The notes below the pieces were generated by a model that was not told the DNA's origin, did not search any database, and saw only the letters and a program-made list of their open reading frames with translations. 64,000 bases of DNA, taken from NCBI RefSeq assembly GCF_024139115.2, contig NC_085139.1, forward strand, positions 7,101,533 to 7,165,532, given 5' to 3'. The position numbers were made by a program, and so were the translations under genes. This stretch comes from Armigeres subalbatus. Taxonomy: Eukaryota; Arthropoda; Insecta; Diptera; Culicidae. Numbering within the stretch: position 1 is the first letter of the stretch; the number at the start of each line of letters is the position of its first letter. Positions 34,991-46,316 of this stretch are shown one piece after another.

Positions 34991-35551
34991 TTCATTTTCA
35001 AAATGAGATATGGACATGTTTTATATAAGAGATAAAAGATCAGACGACAATATCAATATTTTGCACTAAATTATCATGAGCAGATAAAGTTATGTTATTT
35101 GTGAGAAGTCATCAGTATCATGTGCCATATTAGTTTGTTCTTACCCATAGCATATCTTGATGTTTAAATGATATTTCGGTGCAGGCTTTAGATATTGTTG
35201 CCTGTTATTTTATCTCTTATATCAACCAAGACCATATAATGTTTTGTTATTCTGTTCATGGTTTCTGCCCAGGGTTGATTATATGGGGGTGAAGGATCAC
35301 TGGGAAAACGGGAAGAGTGTGGGAAAGGGGTATTGTTTGAACAATTTAGATTAAATGCTGAACCCCTGGATCGATTTCAACCAAATTTTATACACAATTT
35401 CTCTATCCTAAGGGAGAGATCATAGATTGGGGTGAGAGAAAACGAGCAATTTGGCGTAACTTCCAACCTCCATTTCCGATTTTAACCAAATTTGGTACAA
35501 ATATTAACTTTCCATGGAAAGAAATTAGCCAGGCGTGGGCTGAAAATTTCT
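34991..35551. other. Unassigned DNA
   Basis: The block 35370-35510 repeats the idea 'gatttcaaccaaatttt(a/g)' / 'gattttaaccaaatttgg' and 'acacaatttct', a loosely repetitive texture. Nothing else recognised. Confidence 0.4.
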
Positions 35552-35673
35552 TTAACCTTCCGGGACTCGCTTAGTCCTGAATCTCATGCAGTCTCGCCTC
35601 CACTGTGTACGACAAGCGAGCTTTTTTAGGTAGTGTTGTACTTTTAACAACGGCGCGAGTCCTCGAGGGTTAA
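35552..35673. mobile_element. piggyBac-type MITE (TTAA ends)
   Basis: TTAA at 35552-35555 and 35670-35673 bracket the ends CCTTCCGGGACTCGC and GCGAGTCCTCGAGGG, which are inverted repeats with few mismatches (shared core GGACTCGC). TTAA target duplication with a CCY-start TIR is the piggyBac signature. The total length is about 122 bp. It has no coding capacity. Confidence 0.8.
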
Positions 35674-36169
35674 TGAAGATAAAAAAACTGTACATGGAGA
35701 CGATTATAAGGAATGAGAATGTCATTGGGAAAAGGGGAAGGGGTGTTTTTCGCAAAAGTTTAGTGGTGTATTTAGCGTCTTCGATTATGGCAGCAACTGA
35801 TGGATCATAACATGTTCTCGAAGCTTACTGATCTGTTCGTCAAACTCTTCCCCTACAGAGTACAGAGCTTCGACAGAACCTGTTTTTAAATTGACATTTC
35901 TCGTTAAAAAAATAACACGCTCAATCGGTTGTATACTATTTCGCCGAAAAACATTTCGCGGAATTCTTTTTCGCGGTACGACATTTCGCGGAATGTATCA
36001 ACTCTCCGAAACACATTTCGCGGAATGAACCTTTTTTCCGAAAGACATTTCGCGGAATGTACCTTTTCACCGAAAATCATTCCGCGGAATGCCATTTGGC
36101 GGAATTCAGTTAAAATAATTATTATTCAAATATTTAACGATTTCTGCTTAATTACATGAAATCCGGGCT

Positions 36170-36500
36170 TATTTTTTTTGGATTTAATGCAAAACCGAAC
36201 CCGACCCCAACCCGAGAATTTTTGCATTCGTAAACTCGACCACTCGACCTGAACCCAACATAATTTAATTATTTAAGCCCGCACAAAAGTTTTCCCCGGA
36301 AAATTCATACTAGATATTTTCTTGTTCTCTTTAAATTGAAAAAAATGTAAGCCCAAACAACGAACTAGCCTCACAATTAACAAAACTGAATAAAATAATT
36401 TTCAGTATTTTATTTTTTAAACCCGTAGCCGACCCGAACCCGATATTGTACTAAATTTCAAACCCGAACCCGACGCAAACCCATCGAGTTTCAAAACCTG
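36170..36500. repeat. CCCGAACCC-type word cluster
   Basis: Variants of 'aacccgacccgaacccg' occur at 36192-36215 and 36420-36482, separated by AT-rich DNA. A related 'ggacccggacctgacccggg' is at 11128. The origin is unknown, possibly part of a MITE family. Confidence 0.45.
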
Positions 36501-36514
36501 AAACACCACCATAT

Positions 36515-36601
36515 CTACTGCCCGGTATGAGGCGAAAGAAGTTGCTATTATCTTCTTTCAAAGAACGCGTCTACCCGGTATAAGGTGAAGGAAGGAGTAA
36601 C
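36515..36601. repeat. 53-bp satellite, left portion (split by insertion)
   Basis: About one and a half units of the 'gcccggtataaggcgaagg' / 'cttctttaaatggatgcatc' satellite that continues at 39052. The split is caused by the hAT-like element at 36602-39051. Confidence 0.8.
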
Positions 36602-36736
36602 CAGGGCTGGTAGCGATAAATGCCGTTCAAAATAGTGACTTAGTGACCAACGATGACGAAAAAAGTGACCAAATAGTGACTTTCAGATGCAGAAAAAGTG
36701 ACCAAATAGTGACTTTTGTATGAAGTATTGAACAGG

Positions 36737-36838
36737 TAGTGAGCTGAGTTGAATTTGCATTGTCACTGTGTAACTCGTAGTAGATTGGAAACTGCTACGA
36801 GTTACACAGTGACAATGCAAATGCAACTCAGCTCACTA
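36737..36838. repeat. Near-perfect hairpin, ~46-bp arms
   Basis: The arms 'tagtgagctgagttg' ... 'tgtcactgtgtaactcgtag' and their reverse complements are separated by about 8 bp (attggaaa). Two mismatches. It may be a small foldback insertion inside the hAT-like element or part of its subterminal structure, since it contains agtga/tcact words. Confidence 0.85.
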
Positions 36839-37636
36839 GTGATATGTATCATATTTTTTTCAAATCCTTATCTAGAATGATATCAGAAATCAAGAAAAGA
36901 CAAAAATTAGAAAAGCATGAGGACTACTACTGCTGGCCGTGCCCATCTTCACCGTAACTAGGGAGAGTGATTTTTAATAATTAATAATAACATTTTTAAT
37001 AATAACAAATTTAAATCCCTAGAAGTTTGATCAGCAAGGAGTGACACTAATCTTCTTAGCAATGTCACTCCCAACGTCACCTTTTCATTTCGGTTGGTAC
37101 GGATGTCCCCGTTTCTTCCTTTCGTGAATTCAAAACTTTTTGTTGATCATTATTGATCATCATGTTATTCATTACTGAATAATCTGATTGCCGGGGAGTT
37201 ATGAATTATCTCCCAATTTCAAGCCTGCAAGGTGGGCCTGGCCGTTTTAATATTCGTATCATATTTATGATACGCTGCAAATATTAATGCTGATAAGAAA
37301 GTGTTCGGAAACAAAACCGACATTTCCAGGATGCTTTTCAATACTGACTGTGCATATGCTAAGACAAGACAAGACAAGATAACAAATTTAAATACATACA
37401 GTGCCCATTTACCATTTGCCATTCGAGCCCCTGATCTCGGTTGCCCGTGAACCGATGTTACTAAAAAATTACCAGGACTCAGATATAAGATGAATTTTAC
37501 CATACATAAGTTTCGACCGGTGCCAAATCTTCGCCGACTGAAATCCAATTCGCGCCAACTACACGAAAAATATCAATTCTTGTTATCACAATTTACTGAA
37601 CGTTTTCTCTTCCAGTGCGCTTTATATAATAAAACT

Positions 37637-37711
37637 GATTTTTTACATTTTTTAAAAATATTTATTAAGGAGACTTTCAATACTAGGCTGGCTTGTCTCC
37701 AATTTTTACAT
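37637..37711 (-). mobile_element. Ultrashort retroposon, copy 3
   Basis: On the minus strand it starts at 37700 with GGAGACAAGCCAGCCTAGTA, has the closing GTCTCC, then TTAATAAATATTTTTAAAAA. Flanks show an imperfect duplication (attttttacat at 37638-37648, atttttacat at 37702-37711). It is nested in the hAT-like element. The inner stem is partly lost here. Confidence 0.65.
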
Positions 37712-38029
37712 GATTTTACCACATTTGAAAAGAGCAAAGAAAATATCAATAAGTATCACATCCCTTCTAGATGGTCCTGTTCACCTACGTTCCGAAACTA
37801 AGCAATCAAGAATGAAGCAGTCAAAATTATGTCTATAATCAACGTTTTATAGAGAAAATTATGGTTGCAGCTTTGTTGTAATTGTTGATAATTAGACAAA
37901 CTTACGTGAAAATTAGGTAATAAAATAATCTAAATTCGTTTTTCGAAAAAAAAAAGTTCTGTATACAAATTATTTGAATTCATATAAAAATATGATAAAT
38001 ATTTGGATTTATATCCAGAGAGAAATAAT

Positions 38030-38460
38030 TCAGAACCTAACAAAGTTGCTCAAGTTTCGTAAAATGTGATCCAAAATCTTGAATTTGATGCAGAAATAGC
38101 TTTGGAAAACTCTGAAGATTTTTTTCAGAAATTTCAACAGAAGTTAAATTTTTGTGGAAAGCCTTGTGGAAATCTCAAGGATTTTTTTCCCAGAAATTGT
38201 GCGGAAACACTTCAATTCTTATGAAATCATTCTCCAGCAGTTCAAACGGAAATTTTAACAGAAATCCGATGGCGAATGTCAGCACAAAAGCTTCCGGAAA
38301 TTCTTTCTTATCATAAATTCAAGGCGGAATATTTTACAGACACTCCTGTTGTCTTTCAGAAATTTCCGCAGAAATTGCAACGTTAATTCTTGTAAAAACT
38401 TCGCCGAGAAATGAAAATCCATGAAAAAAAATCGTACGGAATAATCTTACGGAATAAAAT
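38030..38460. repeat. Degenerate 'cagaaatttc' repeat tract
   Basis: Variants of 'cagaaatttcaacagaa' and 'ggaaatctcaagga' recur every 30-60 bp. The texture is that of the GAATTC-type tracts elsewhere in the window. Confidence 0.5.
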
Positions 38461-39051
38461 CCAATATTTTTGTGTTTCAAATTTTTTTATGGACCCTGCT
38501 TCTTGCTAGATGAATGCTATGAAAACAATATAAAACCTCCAATAATTTAAGAAAAGGAGCCAACTCCTGACAAATGCCGTGTGGTTCGTTGCAGAGATAT
38601 CTCCGAATTATGTCAAAATTGACGTGAAAAAAAAATGGATATTTAGAAACGATGAAAAATGACCTCAAGTGAAGTTCTTACCCTTATAATGCTTGTTAAA
38701 TGAGTGCTCAAGAGTATAATGCATTCAATAATGGGTTGAAAATATCCAAATAATTGGGTAAGCATAGACTTCAAACGTGGAGTCCCTTCTCAACAACAGC
38801 TTTATAGGTGCAATTTCTCAAATTTATATATTTTGCTAACAGATTTGCATTTGATTTAGTTGATGATAACGGTAGGTACAAGTAGTTTTGAAGTTTTTTT
38901 TTTGCAAACGGCGGTGCGAAAATAGTGACTTTAGTGACCATTTTCCGAAAAATAGTGACTTTAGTGACTTTTGGATGCAAATAGTGACTTTTTAGTGACT
39001 TGGTTCAAAATAGTGACCAAGTCACTAAAAAGTGACTCGCTACCAGCCCTG

Positions 39052-39830
39052 GTAACGCCTTCTTTAAATGGATGCATCTGCCCGGTATAAGGTGAAAGGA
39101 GTTGATAATGCCTTCTTTGAAAGAATGAGTCTGCCCGGTATAAGACGAAGGCAGAGGTAGCGCCTTCTTTAAATGGATGCATCCGCCCGGTATAAGGCGA
39201 AGGCAGAGGTAACGCTTTCCTTCAATGGATGCATCTGCCTGGTATAAGGCGAAGGGAGGGGTAACGCCTTCTTTAAATGGATGCATCTGCTTGGTATTAG
39301 GCGAAAGGAGTTGATAATGGCTTCTTTAAAAAAACGCGTCTTCCCGGCGGAGGGAGGGGTAATGCCTTCTTTAAATGGATGCATCTGCTCGGTATAAGGC
39401 GAAAGGAGTTGATAATGCCTTCTTAAAAAGAATGTGTCTGCCCGGTATAAGGCGAAGTCAGAGGTAACGCCTTCTTTAAATGGATGCATCTCCCCTGTAT
39501 AAGGCGAAATGAGTTGATAATGCCTTCTTTAAAAGAACGCGTCAGCCCGGTATAAGGCGAAGGGAGGGGTAACGCCTTCTTTAAATTAATGCATCTGCCC
39601 GGTATAAGGCGAAAGGAGTTGATAATGCCTTCTTTGAATGAACGCGTCTGCTCGGTATAAGGCAAAGGCAGAGGTAACGCCTTCTTTAAATGGATGCATC
39701 TGCCCGGTATAGAGCGAAAGCAGAGGTAACGCCTTATTTAAATGAACGCGCATGCTCGGTATAAGGCGAAAGGAGGGGTAACGTCTTCTTTAAATGGATG
39801 TATCTGCCTGGAATAAGGGGCAATTGAAAT
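39052..39830. repeat. 53-bp satellite, main array of foldback element 2
   Basis: About fourteen units of ~52-54 bp with the conserved words 'gcccggtataaggcgaa', 'gcagaggtaacgccttcttt' and 'aaatggatgcatct', alternating with variants containing 'gagttgataatgccttcttt' and 'aaagaacgcgtc'. The unit thus has a two-unit higher-order pattern. The minus-strand frames here (up to 106 residues, repeating 'MHPFKEGVT') are by-products. The same satellite lies in foldback element 3 in the opposite orientation. Confidence 0.9.
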
Positions 39831-39851
39831 TTTGAAAACTACTTCTAAATA

Positions 39852-39975
39852 TTCTGGGAGGCCTTCCTTAGCCGTGCGGGAAGATACGTGGCTGCCAAGC
39901 AAGAGTATGCTGAAGGAGGCTGGGTTCAACTTCTGGCTCGGTCTAAGAAATTTATCGAAAAGATTTGTTTCGGCT
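39852..39975 (+). mobile_element. tRNA-derived SINE, partial
   Basis: Starts 'ccttccttagccgtgcggga', followed by 'gtggctgccaagcaagagta', 'ctgaaggaggctgggttcaa' and 'ctggctcggtctaagaaatt'. The 'tagccgtgcgg' segment fits the A box and 'gggttcaacttc' a decayed B box (GGTTCGAnTCC). I recognise this as the common tRNA-type SINE of Aedes genomes. It is followed by 'atcgaaaagatttgtttcgg', with no clear tail. Confidence 0.6.
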
Positions 39976-40649
39976 TTTTAGGTATAAAAGTTTAAACGTG
40001 TTAATCTCGTGTTTAACGAATGCAAAAAAAATTGTAACCTGATTTAGAAACCTCGCAGGTAATAATTGTAGGAATGTTGAATGATCAAAGGCTATTATTA
40101 TTAATATTCCGCGAAATGGTGCATTCCGCGAAATGGTACATTCCGCCAAAAGTCATTCGATGAAAAGGTACAAACCGCCAAATGTCGTACCGCGAAAAGT
40201 TACAAACCGCCAAATGTTATTCCACGAAATGTTCAACCGCGAAAATGAATTCCGCGAAATAGTTTTCGGTGAAATGTTATACAATCCGCTCAATCATTTA
40301 TTTTTATTTTTTAAAGGTCGACTTTCCCTAAGAACCTGTATAAAAAAGTGCTGGTTTCTAAGCTTGGCATAATATGCGTTCGATTTGAAACCAACATCAG
40401 GCCAATTCTTTAGGCCGATTAACACGTGCAGCACTTTTTCAGTTTTTTTTTCCTTTTTCTAAAATAACTAGAGACATAGACGAGAAAAGTCAATTATCGA
40501 TTGATTTGCTTGCTGTCATCTCCAAATCCCTGTTTTTTTAATTCAAGGATCCAGAAATACCGACTGCGCTACCCAGCTCGTTCATTTCAAGGCCAGAAAA
40601 TGCTATGGAATATGTAAAGTAGTGGGAGAATATATGCTGGCTCCTGAAC

Positions 40650-40800
40650 AAACAGCATAAGTCAAAAATAAGCAGCTGATCAGGTGACACGGTTTATTTG
40701 TGAGCCGCGGCTATAATTTAGAGAGTCGTGGTTTGAACACTTTTTTTGATGAACCGGTTCAAACAAACGGTTAGTGAGCGTTCGCCCATCTCTTCAATAC
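40650..40800. repeat. hAT-like end fragment
   Basis: Ends with 'cgttcgcccatctct', the inverse of AGAGATGGGCGAACG, preceded by 'gaaccggttcaaacaaacgg' and 'agccgcggct'. Terminal AGAGATGGGC plus a GAACCGGTTC palindrome is a hAT-type end. The opposite end was not found, so it is a relic. Confidence 0.45.
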
Positions 40801-41241
40801 ATCAACGGGTCCATATGGCAGCTTTGTATTCCTTCCGAAAAGCAGATTCTAACCATGTTACACTCAACTAGTGCGATCGTGGCTCTACAAAGCGACCATC
40901 CGAAACTGCCACAAATCCAAAGTATCATCGCAAATACGTCCATTACAGTAGGTTTGCTTGGATTCCGAGATATTGTGCCTACGAAAGTCGTCACGCATCG
41001 TCCTTGCCTAATATCGGTAAAGTATCCGCCGAAGGTCAATCCGCCACCACACCATATCTACAGGTCTAGAGCGCGCGTTTACGACCCGAAAGCTAGGGCG
41101 GAAACCAGTGCCAACTCGGAAGACAGTGTTGCAGCCCTCATCTGGTTATTTAAGTATGGGGCCTGTTTTTACCAGTCTAATAAGAACACTCGCCATGGGC
41201 AGCTCGGACTTGACAATCTCGTTCTCGGTCTATGCCATTAG
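40774..41241 (+). CDS. Open frame of unknown nature (155 codons)
   Basis: The longest non-repetitive open frame of this part, GC-balanced compared with its AT-rich flanks, which suggests descent from coding sequence. It reads for example 'SIIANTSITVGLLGFRD' and 'PKARAETSANSEDSVAALIW'. I recognise no domain, and the antisense frame is open as well. It overlaps a hAT-like end, so I suspect a retroelement or transposon remnant and not a host gene. Confidence 0.15.
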   Translation: MSVRPSLQYINGSIWQLCIPSEKQILTMLHSTSAIVALQSDHPKLPQIQSIIANTSITVGLLGFRDIVPTKVVTHRPCLISVKYPPKVNPPPHHIYRSRARVYDPKARAETSANSEDSVAALIWLFKYGACFYQSNKNTRHGQLGLDNLVLGLCH

Positions 41242-41259
41242 CGATTTTTTAAGGAAAAT

Positions 41260-41640
41260 GACTCCAATTTCTGCTATTAAATCTAATGGAATGTGGTTTT
41301 TAGGGATATATATTTTGAATCTCAAGGCAGAAGAAGCTGTTTCAAATTTTTACGGGAATTTCTTTGGAATTATTTGCGGAATGTCTTTGCATTTTTTTCG
41401 GGAAATTCTTTTGATTTTATATGACAAATTCTATTTTATTTTTAAGGGGAATTCTTTCGCAATTTCATGGGAAAACACCAAAATTTCCAGAGGGATTTTT
41501 TTTCGAATTTCAGAGGTCTTTTTTTCATGTGAAAATCTTTAGAATGTCCATACAAAGAATGTTTGTTTTGCATTCCCACGGGAAATTTATCTGAATTGTA
41601 CCTGGGAAATCCTTTCCAACCTCCACGAAAAATCATTACA
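41260..41640. repeat. Degenerate GAATTC-type repeat tract
   Basis: Variants of 'acgggaatttctttggaatt' recur with a ~30-bp period; both strands carry short frames only. Confidence 0.55.
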
Positions 41641-44459
41641 ATTTACTAAGGATGAATATGCTCAGGTCGCAGATTCATACTCAAATTAATGTTCCGAAAT
41701 TTATTCTCTGCTGATTGTATTTCAAGCTTTGCCATGATTCACTTATGGGAAACTATGAATAATTCTCATATAATAATGTCCCGAGCAAATGTCTGTGACT
41801 GCTGGACGACTGAATTCAGTCAATTAAAAGTTACTACAACCGTATCGGTCTGAAATGTGCTGCTAAGACACTTCAGTAGTGTTTGCAAATATAATAATAT
41901 TTAAAATTTTAACGATCGTGGAAGCGTGATTCTCCGCAATATAACCTTCGAACAAATGATTTGCTTGTGTCTATCAAAGGTGGTTATTGATCGTAAAAAG
42001 ATCACACCGTAACTGTCACTTAAACGGACCTCCCCCAATGCATCATTCCATCCTCAACCGTAGACGGCCCATCTAAGTCAGGTGCGCACGAGATAATGGT
42101 TACTTTGATGGTGCTGAAAAAAAAACAATCATCGGCAATCAGGAAGTGCACTCTGCTTCAGGCCCATATCAGTGCGCCGGCATGGCACGTCGCATCGCCG
42201 TGAATAAGTTAAAAAGTACAATGCACCTCCATGGAACGATTGAGTCACCCGCCCCAACCGATTTGTAGGATCACACCAACCGGCCCCGGTGACCTTGATC
42301 GTGGAACTCTGATTTGTTTTTCACATTCATAACTATCGTCATAAATAATCGCAGCCAGCAGCGCACCGGGCTCCTGGATAGGTCGGGGATTTACAGATTT
42401 ATACCACGACAGTCCCCGTGTGTTTATAGTAGTGGAAGTTGCACCGAAAGTGGAAATCATGTCAGTGATCGAATCGCAGCGAGCCCTAATCCGCGCGCGA
42501 TCACTACTCATTAGTCATTACAATATCATCATCCCTATTCGCTGTAACCATTAAAAGATCGTTTTGGCCGCCTTACTCGCCATCACGACTTGGCTCGACT
42601 CCAATGTTTTATGGTTTCAATTGGAATTAATTATATAATCAGCTGGGGAACCGCGTCCCCCACCGTGGTGTTTAAGGGACAGTAGTCAACGGTGAAACAC
42701 TTGCTTGATACGTTTTTTGCTAATGTTCTGTTTCCATCCTAGTTATCTCACAGCTGACTGCGCTCCTCGTACATCTGTATAAGAGCCGATGATCGGTTGT
42801 GTGTTTAAAGCACACACATTACACGAAGCGATCGTCGTTTGGCGGGTATACATATGAGTAATTACTATTCATCGTGCATAAATATGCATACGCGGTAAGT
42901 AGCTTCTCACGGTGTGACCAAGTTAGATTTGTCTGAGTTGAGTTATTGACTTGAGAATTGCTGGTTGCTCCGGATGCGGGGTCAGGTGGTGCGCGGATTT
43001 CCCTTGAATGAGACAATCCGCGTGTTTGTGTATTTTTGCCGCACACCGCTGCTGGCTGCTGCCAGACAACTGGCAGGTTCGTTTCACCGGAATCTAAACT
43101 ATTTTTCCCGGTCAGCTTTTGTATTGATTTGTTTCGAATCAATTGCTCGAGTTCTTTCAATAGAATCTAAACTTCAATGCATTGAAACGATGGAACGAAA
43201 GGTGCGATCACGGCATACTGTGTAGTATGAAGTCAACATGAACATTAATAGGTTACTATGAAGAATAATGAGATAACATTTGACCCATTCGACACTTTGG
43301 GGACCGTCTTCAATACATACAATGTAAAAGCTTTGATATTTTTTGTGATTATTCTGTAGTTCATATTAACATTGGACACGCTGATATCAACACTCCAGTG
43401 TCGGTGCGGTAGCATTCATTCTCGATTCTAGAGAGTCGGTCAGATGTGGAGTTCAATAAATGATTTTGCACTTCTCATTGAACGATCCATGTGTTTGTGA
43501 AAAGAGAATCAGCGGGGATATAAATATAATAGGTATTGGAGGCTTCAAGGTTGCGGCGTTCAACATTCAATTCGATGGAATATCAAATTATTATTCAATA
43601 CCCTGCGAATCAAATAATTCATTAGGGTTCGCTTCTTGGAGGCGTGTTGAAATCTTTTTTTCTTCTCAGTGCATTCAAGATTAAGATTATACAATCTGAT
43701 TCCTCAGCCCGGTCGCTATTCTCTGCTGCAGTTATTATTTCTATCGGTATAAAATTTTGATATTCAAGGCTGCCACAACGAGGTACTTCAGCTTGACTCC
43801 AGTTACTGTTGAGCTTTTTAACTTGATGACTAGTTATAAAGTTATATTCGGAACCGCACGAGACGAGCGAAATGACAAAACCGATTTAATATTGACAAAG
43901 ATAGAATCACAAATTTGGAGTTCCGATTGAAAACTTGTAAATGGTTGTAAATAAAAAAGTATTATTTTGAAATTTCAAAACTCTTCCAAAAATCATCATC
44001 AAAAAAAGTGCATTGTAGTGTTATATCCCTGTTTACTGAATTAATTTTACCTATTATCAAAATCCATGATATCTGCAGACCTGAAGGTCTGTAGCGGATT
44101 TTTTTGAAGAAATTATCTTGTGATTTTTTGGGAAAATGGTTTGTTTAGAGGTATCAATGTTTTTACATATTGTGAATCTTTAGGAAGAACTGGTCCTAAC
44201 CGTATTTTTTCAGATTTTTCGGAGACTTGTAACTATGTATTTTAAATTTGCATTTTAAAATGATATAGGACTAATAAATTACTCTTATGCATGCATGGGC
44301 TAACTGTCATTGTATGGTTATTTGAAATTGTTATTTTATTTTGTGTTGAAATGGTTATTTTATTTTGTATTTAAAAAAAATGTTAATAAAAGATTCACAA
44401 ATAAAATAAAATTTTATTGGAGATCAGAAAAACATACTCTATTTGTTAAACTGTTAAAA
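41641..44459. other. Unassigned, comparatively non-repetitive DNA
   Basis: No gene or transposon end recognised. The part 42040-43200 has a more even base composition and few repeats, with short frames up to 113 residues without recognisable content. It could hold regulatory DNA, but nothing specific is seen. Confidence 0.35.
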
Positions 44460-46300
44460 GCTCATTTTTCTTCGCTAAACAACCCAATTTCTGGAATTTC
44501 TGAAGTTCCTTCAGGAATTCTTGCGAACATTTCGCTGAGAAAATCTGCGGTAGATTCTCGAAGAATTTCTGCGTAAATTCCTTCAGAAATTCTTTCGGAA
44601 ACTCTTTTAAAAATGCAGAAATTTGTGCAGTAGTTCCTTCGTGAATTCCTACGACAATTTCCCGGCAAATTTCTACAAAAAATCCTCCGCAAACTTCCCA
44701 TAGATTTCTTGAGGTAGTTCCTCAATAAATTCTTGCATATACTTCTTCGAATTCCTGCAGATATTGCTTCAAGAATTCCTACAGTAATCTTTGCGAAATT
44801 TTCTTATGTATATTTAAATACGGGAAATTCCTGCGAAATATTTCCTACAATTCTATCGAGAATTTATGCAGAAGTTCCGACGAATATTTCTGTAGAATCA
44901 CTGGCGCAGTTAAACTGGGGCACGATGGGCACGTGACCCACAAAATTAGATATTTCCCTAAAATTCAATTATACACGCCAAAATCGTTCTGAGAAAAAAA
45001 AACTGTTTTTGGGCCAATTTTTTTCAATTTTGGAGAAGAAAACTTCCCAAGGATTCCTTGGACTTATTGTCGAAGAAATTTTTAGAGAAATCTAGGTATT
45101 TCTCCGGAAATTTTATTAAGAGTTCCATCGTAAATTCCAGTAAGAGTTCCTTCTGAAAATCTTTTGCAATTCCTTCACAAATTCCTTTGCAAAATCTATG
45201 CGGAAGTCTTTCAGGTTTTCCCTTTATTTCTTTTTTTTTTCTTTGAATAGAAATACATTTGGAAATTTATTCGAGAACTCATTCCAAAATTTTCGAAGGT
45301 GCACTCGAAGTAGGGGAACTGTTCCGTTTTCCATTTCACTGAACATATATCAATTCATCGCGAAAGAAAGAAATACAGCACCAATTTTGTCGCTTCTTTT
45401 TGCTAACATGCGTGATCACTGATGAAAAAAAAATCATTGCTTTTTTTCTATTAGATTAGATGCAGTCCAGGAGCGTTAACCCTTTATTCCAAATGTTTCC
45501 TAAAAGCATTTTTGAATGAATTTTCAAAAAAAATTCTGGATAAATTTCCGAGAATTTCTTTTTTCTTTTGGAAGGGATTTCCTAATGAATTACTAGAAGA
45601 ATTGTTTGTGAAAATCCTGAAATAACTTCTGATGCAATTCCTCAACAAATGAAGGAATTCGTAATGCAATTTCCGCAATTTCTGTAGGAATTCCAAACGA
45701 ATTTTTAATGCAATTTACAAAGGAACTCCTAAAGAATTTTTGGAAGGAATTTCTAAAATAATTTCCGAAGAAATTCATAAAAAAATTGCCAAAAAAATAT
45801 CGAAGGAATCCCTGAAGGAATTTTTGCAGAAATTTCAAAATAAGAAAATAAAATGGAATTCTAAAAATCAATTAGATGATTCCTCTAAAATTTTCATAAT
45901 CTTCTTCTTCTTCATTCCAACTGGAACTTGCCCTGCTTTTCAACTTATTATTCTATTAGCATTTCCTCAGTTATTAATTGAAAGCTTTTCTATGCCCGCC
46001 ATTTCCTTTGAGCACTCTTTCGGGAATCTCTTTAGAAAAACCTGTAGGAATTCTTTTAGGAATCTTTCCATTAGGAAATTCTTTTAGGAATTCCTTCGAG
46101 ATTTCTTTAAAAATTCTTTTCAGGAAATCCTTATCATTTTCCGTCAAAAACTCTCTCGAAAATTTCTTTATGATTTCCAATTTCAGGAGAAGGAGTATTC
46201 AAATAAACCACTGGGAGAATTTTGTAAATTAATTCAGGAGGAATTTCCAAATGTATTTCTGGAGCAATTTCTGTATGAATTGTCGAAGGAATTTCCTAAA
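44460..46300. repeat. Degenerate GAATTC-type repeat tract, long
   Basis: About 1.8 kb in which 'ttccttcaggaattc', 'gaaattctttcggaa' and similar words recur every 25-35 bp, on both strands. A fragment of a MITE beginning 'taggggaactgttccg' (also at 60818) is inserted at about 45313. Frames up to 115 residues (e.g. 45740-46087) are repeat by-products. Confidence 0.75.
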
Positions 46301-46316
46301 TAATAATACAATAAGG

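Larger units (their letters stand above)
36602..39051. mobile_element. hAT-like non-autonomous element inserted in the satellite
   Basis: Perfect terminal inverted repeats CAGGGCTGGTAGCG / CGCTACCAGCCCTG, with the CAGGG start typical of hAT. Subterminal AGTGAC(C/T) words are dense at both ends (about six left, ten right), a typical place for transposase binding. The flanks show only a 5-bp direct repeat gtaac (36597-36601, 39052-39056), whereas hAT normally makes 8 bp, so 3 bp may have been lost or the family may differ. No transposase frame is visible in 2.45 kb. Confidence 0.75.
35918..40294. mobile_element. Foldback element 2 with 8-bp target duplication
   Basis: The 8-bp word CGCTCAAT is directly repeated at 35918-35925 and 40287-40294. 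Inside lie terminal repeats (left GGTTGTATA, right inverted GATTGTATA, both followed by atttc(g/a)ccgaaaa), then arrays of about 15-bp units based on CATTTCGCGGAA (left 35940-36106, right 40104-40275, inverted). The ~4.36 kb interior contains a 53-bp satellite (36515-36601 and 39052-39830), a hAT-like insertion that splits it, and a tRNA-derived SINE. No transposase was seen. Confidence 0.85.

Noticed and set aside
38961..39665. Minus-strand frames repeating 'MHPFKEGVT' and 'YTGQTHSFKEG'
   Set aside because: Products of reading the 53-bp satellite; several frames are open at once.
36515..39830. CRISPR array
   Set aside because: Repeats are contiguous diverged satellite units without unique spacers, in a eukaryotic transposon.
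45484..46232. Several 60-115 residue frames with 'FLKEF', 'RNSFRN' patterns
   Set aside because: Periodic by-products of the GAATTC-type repeat.
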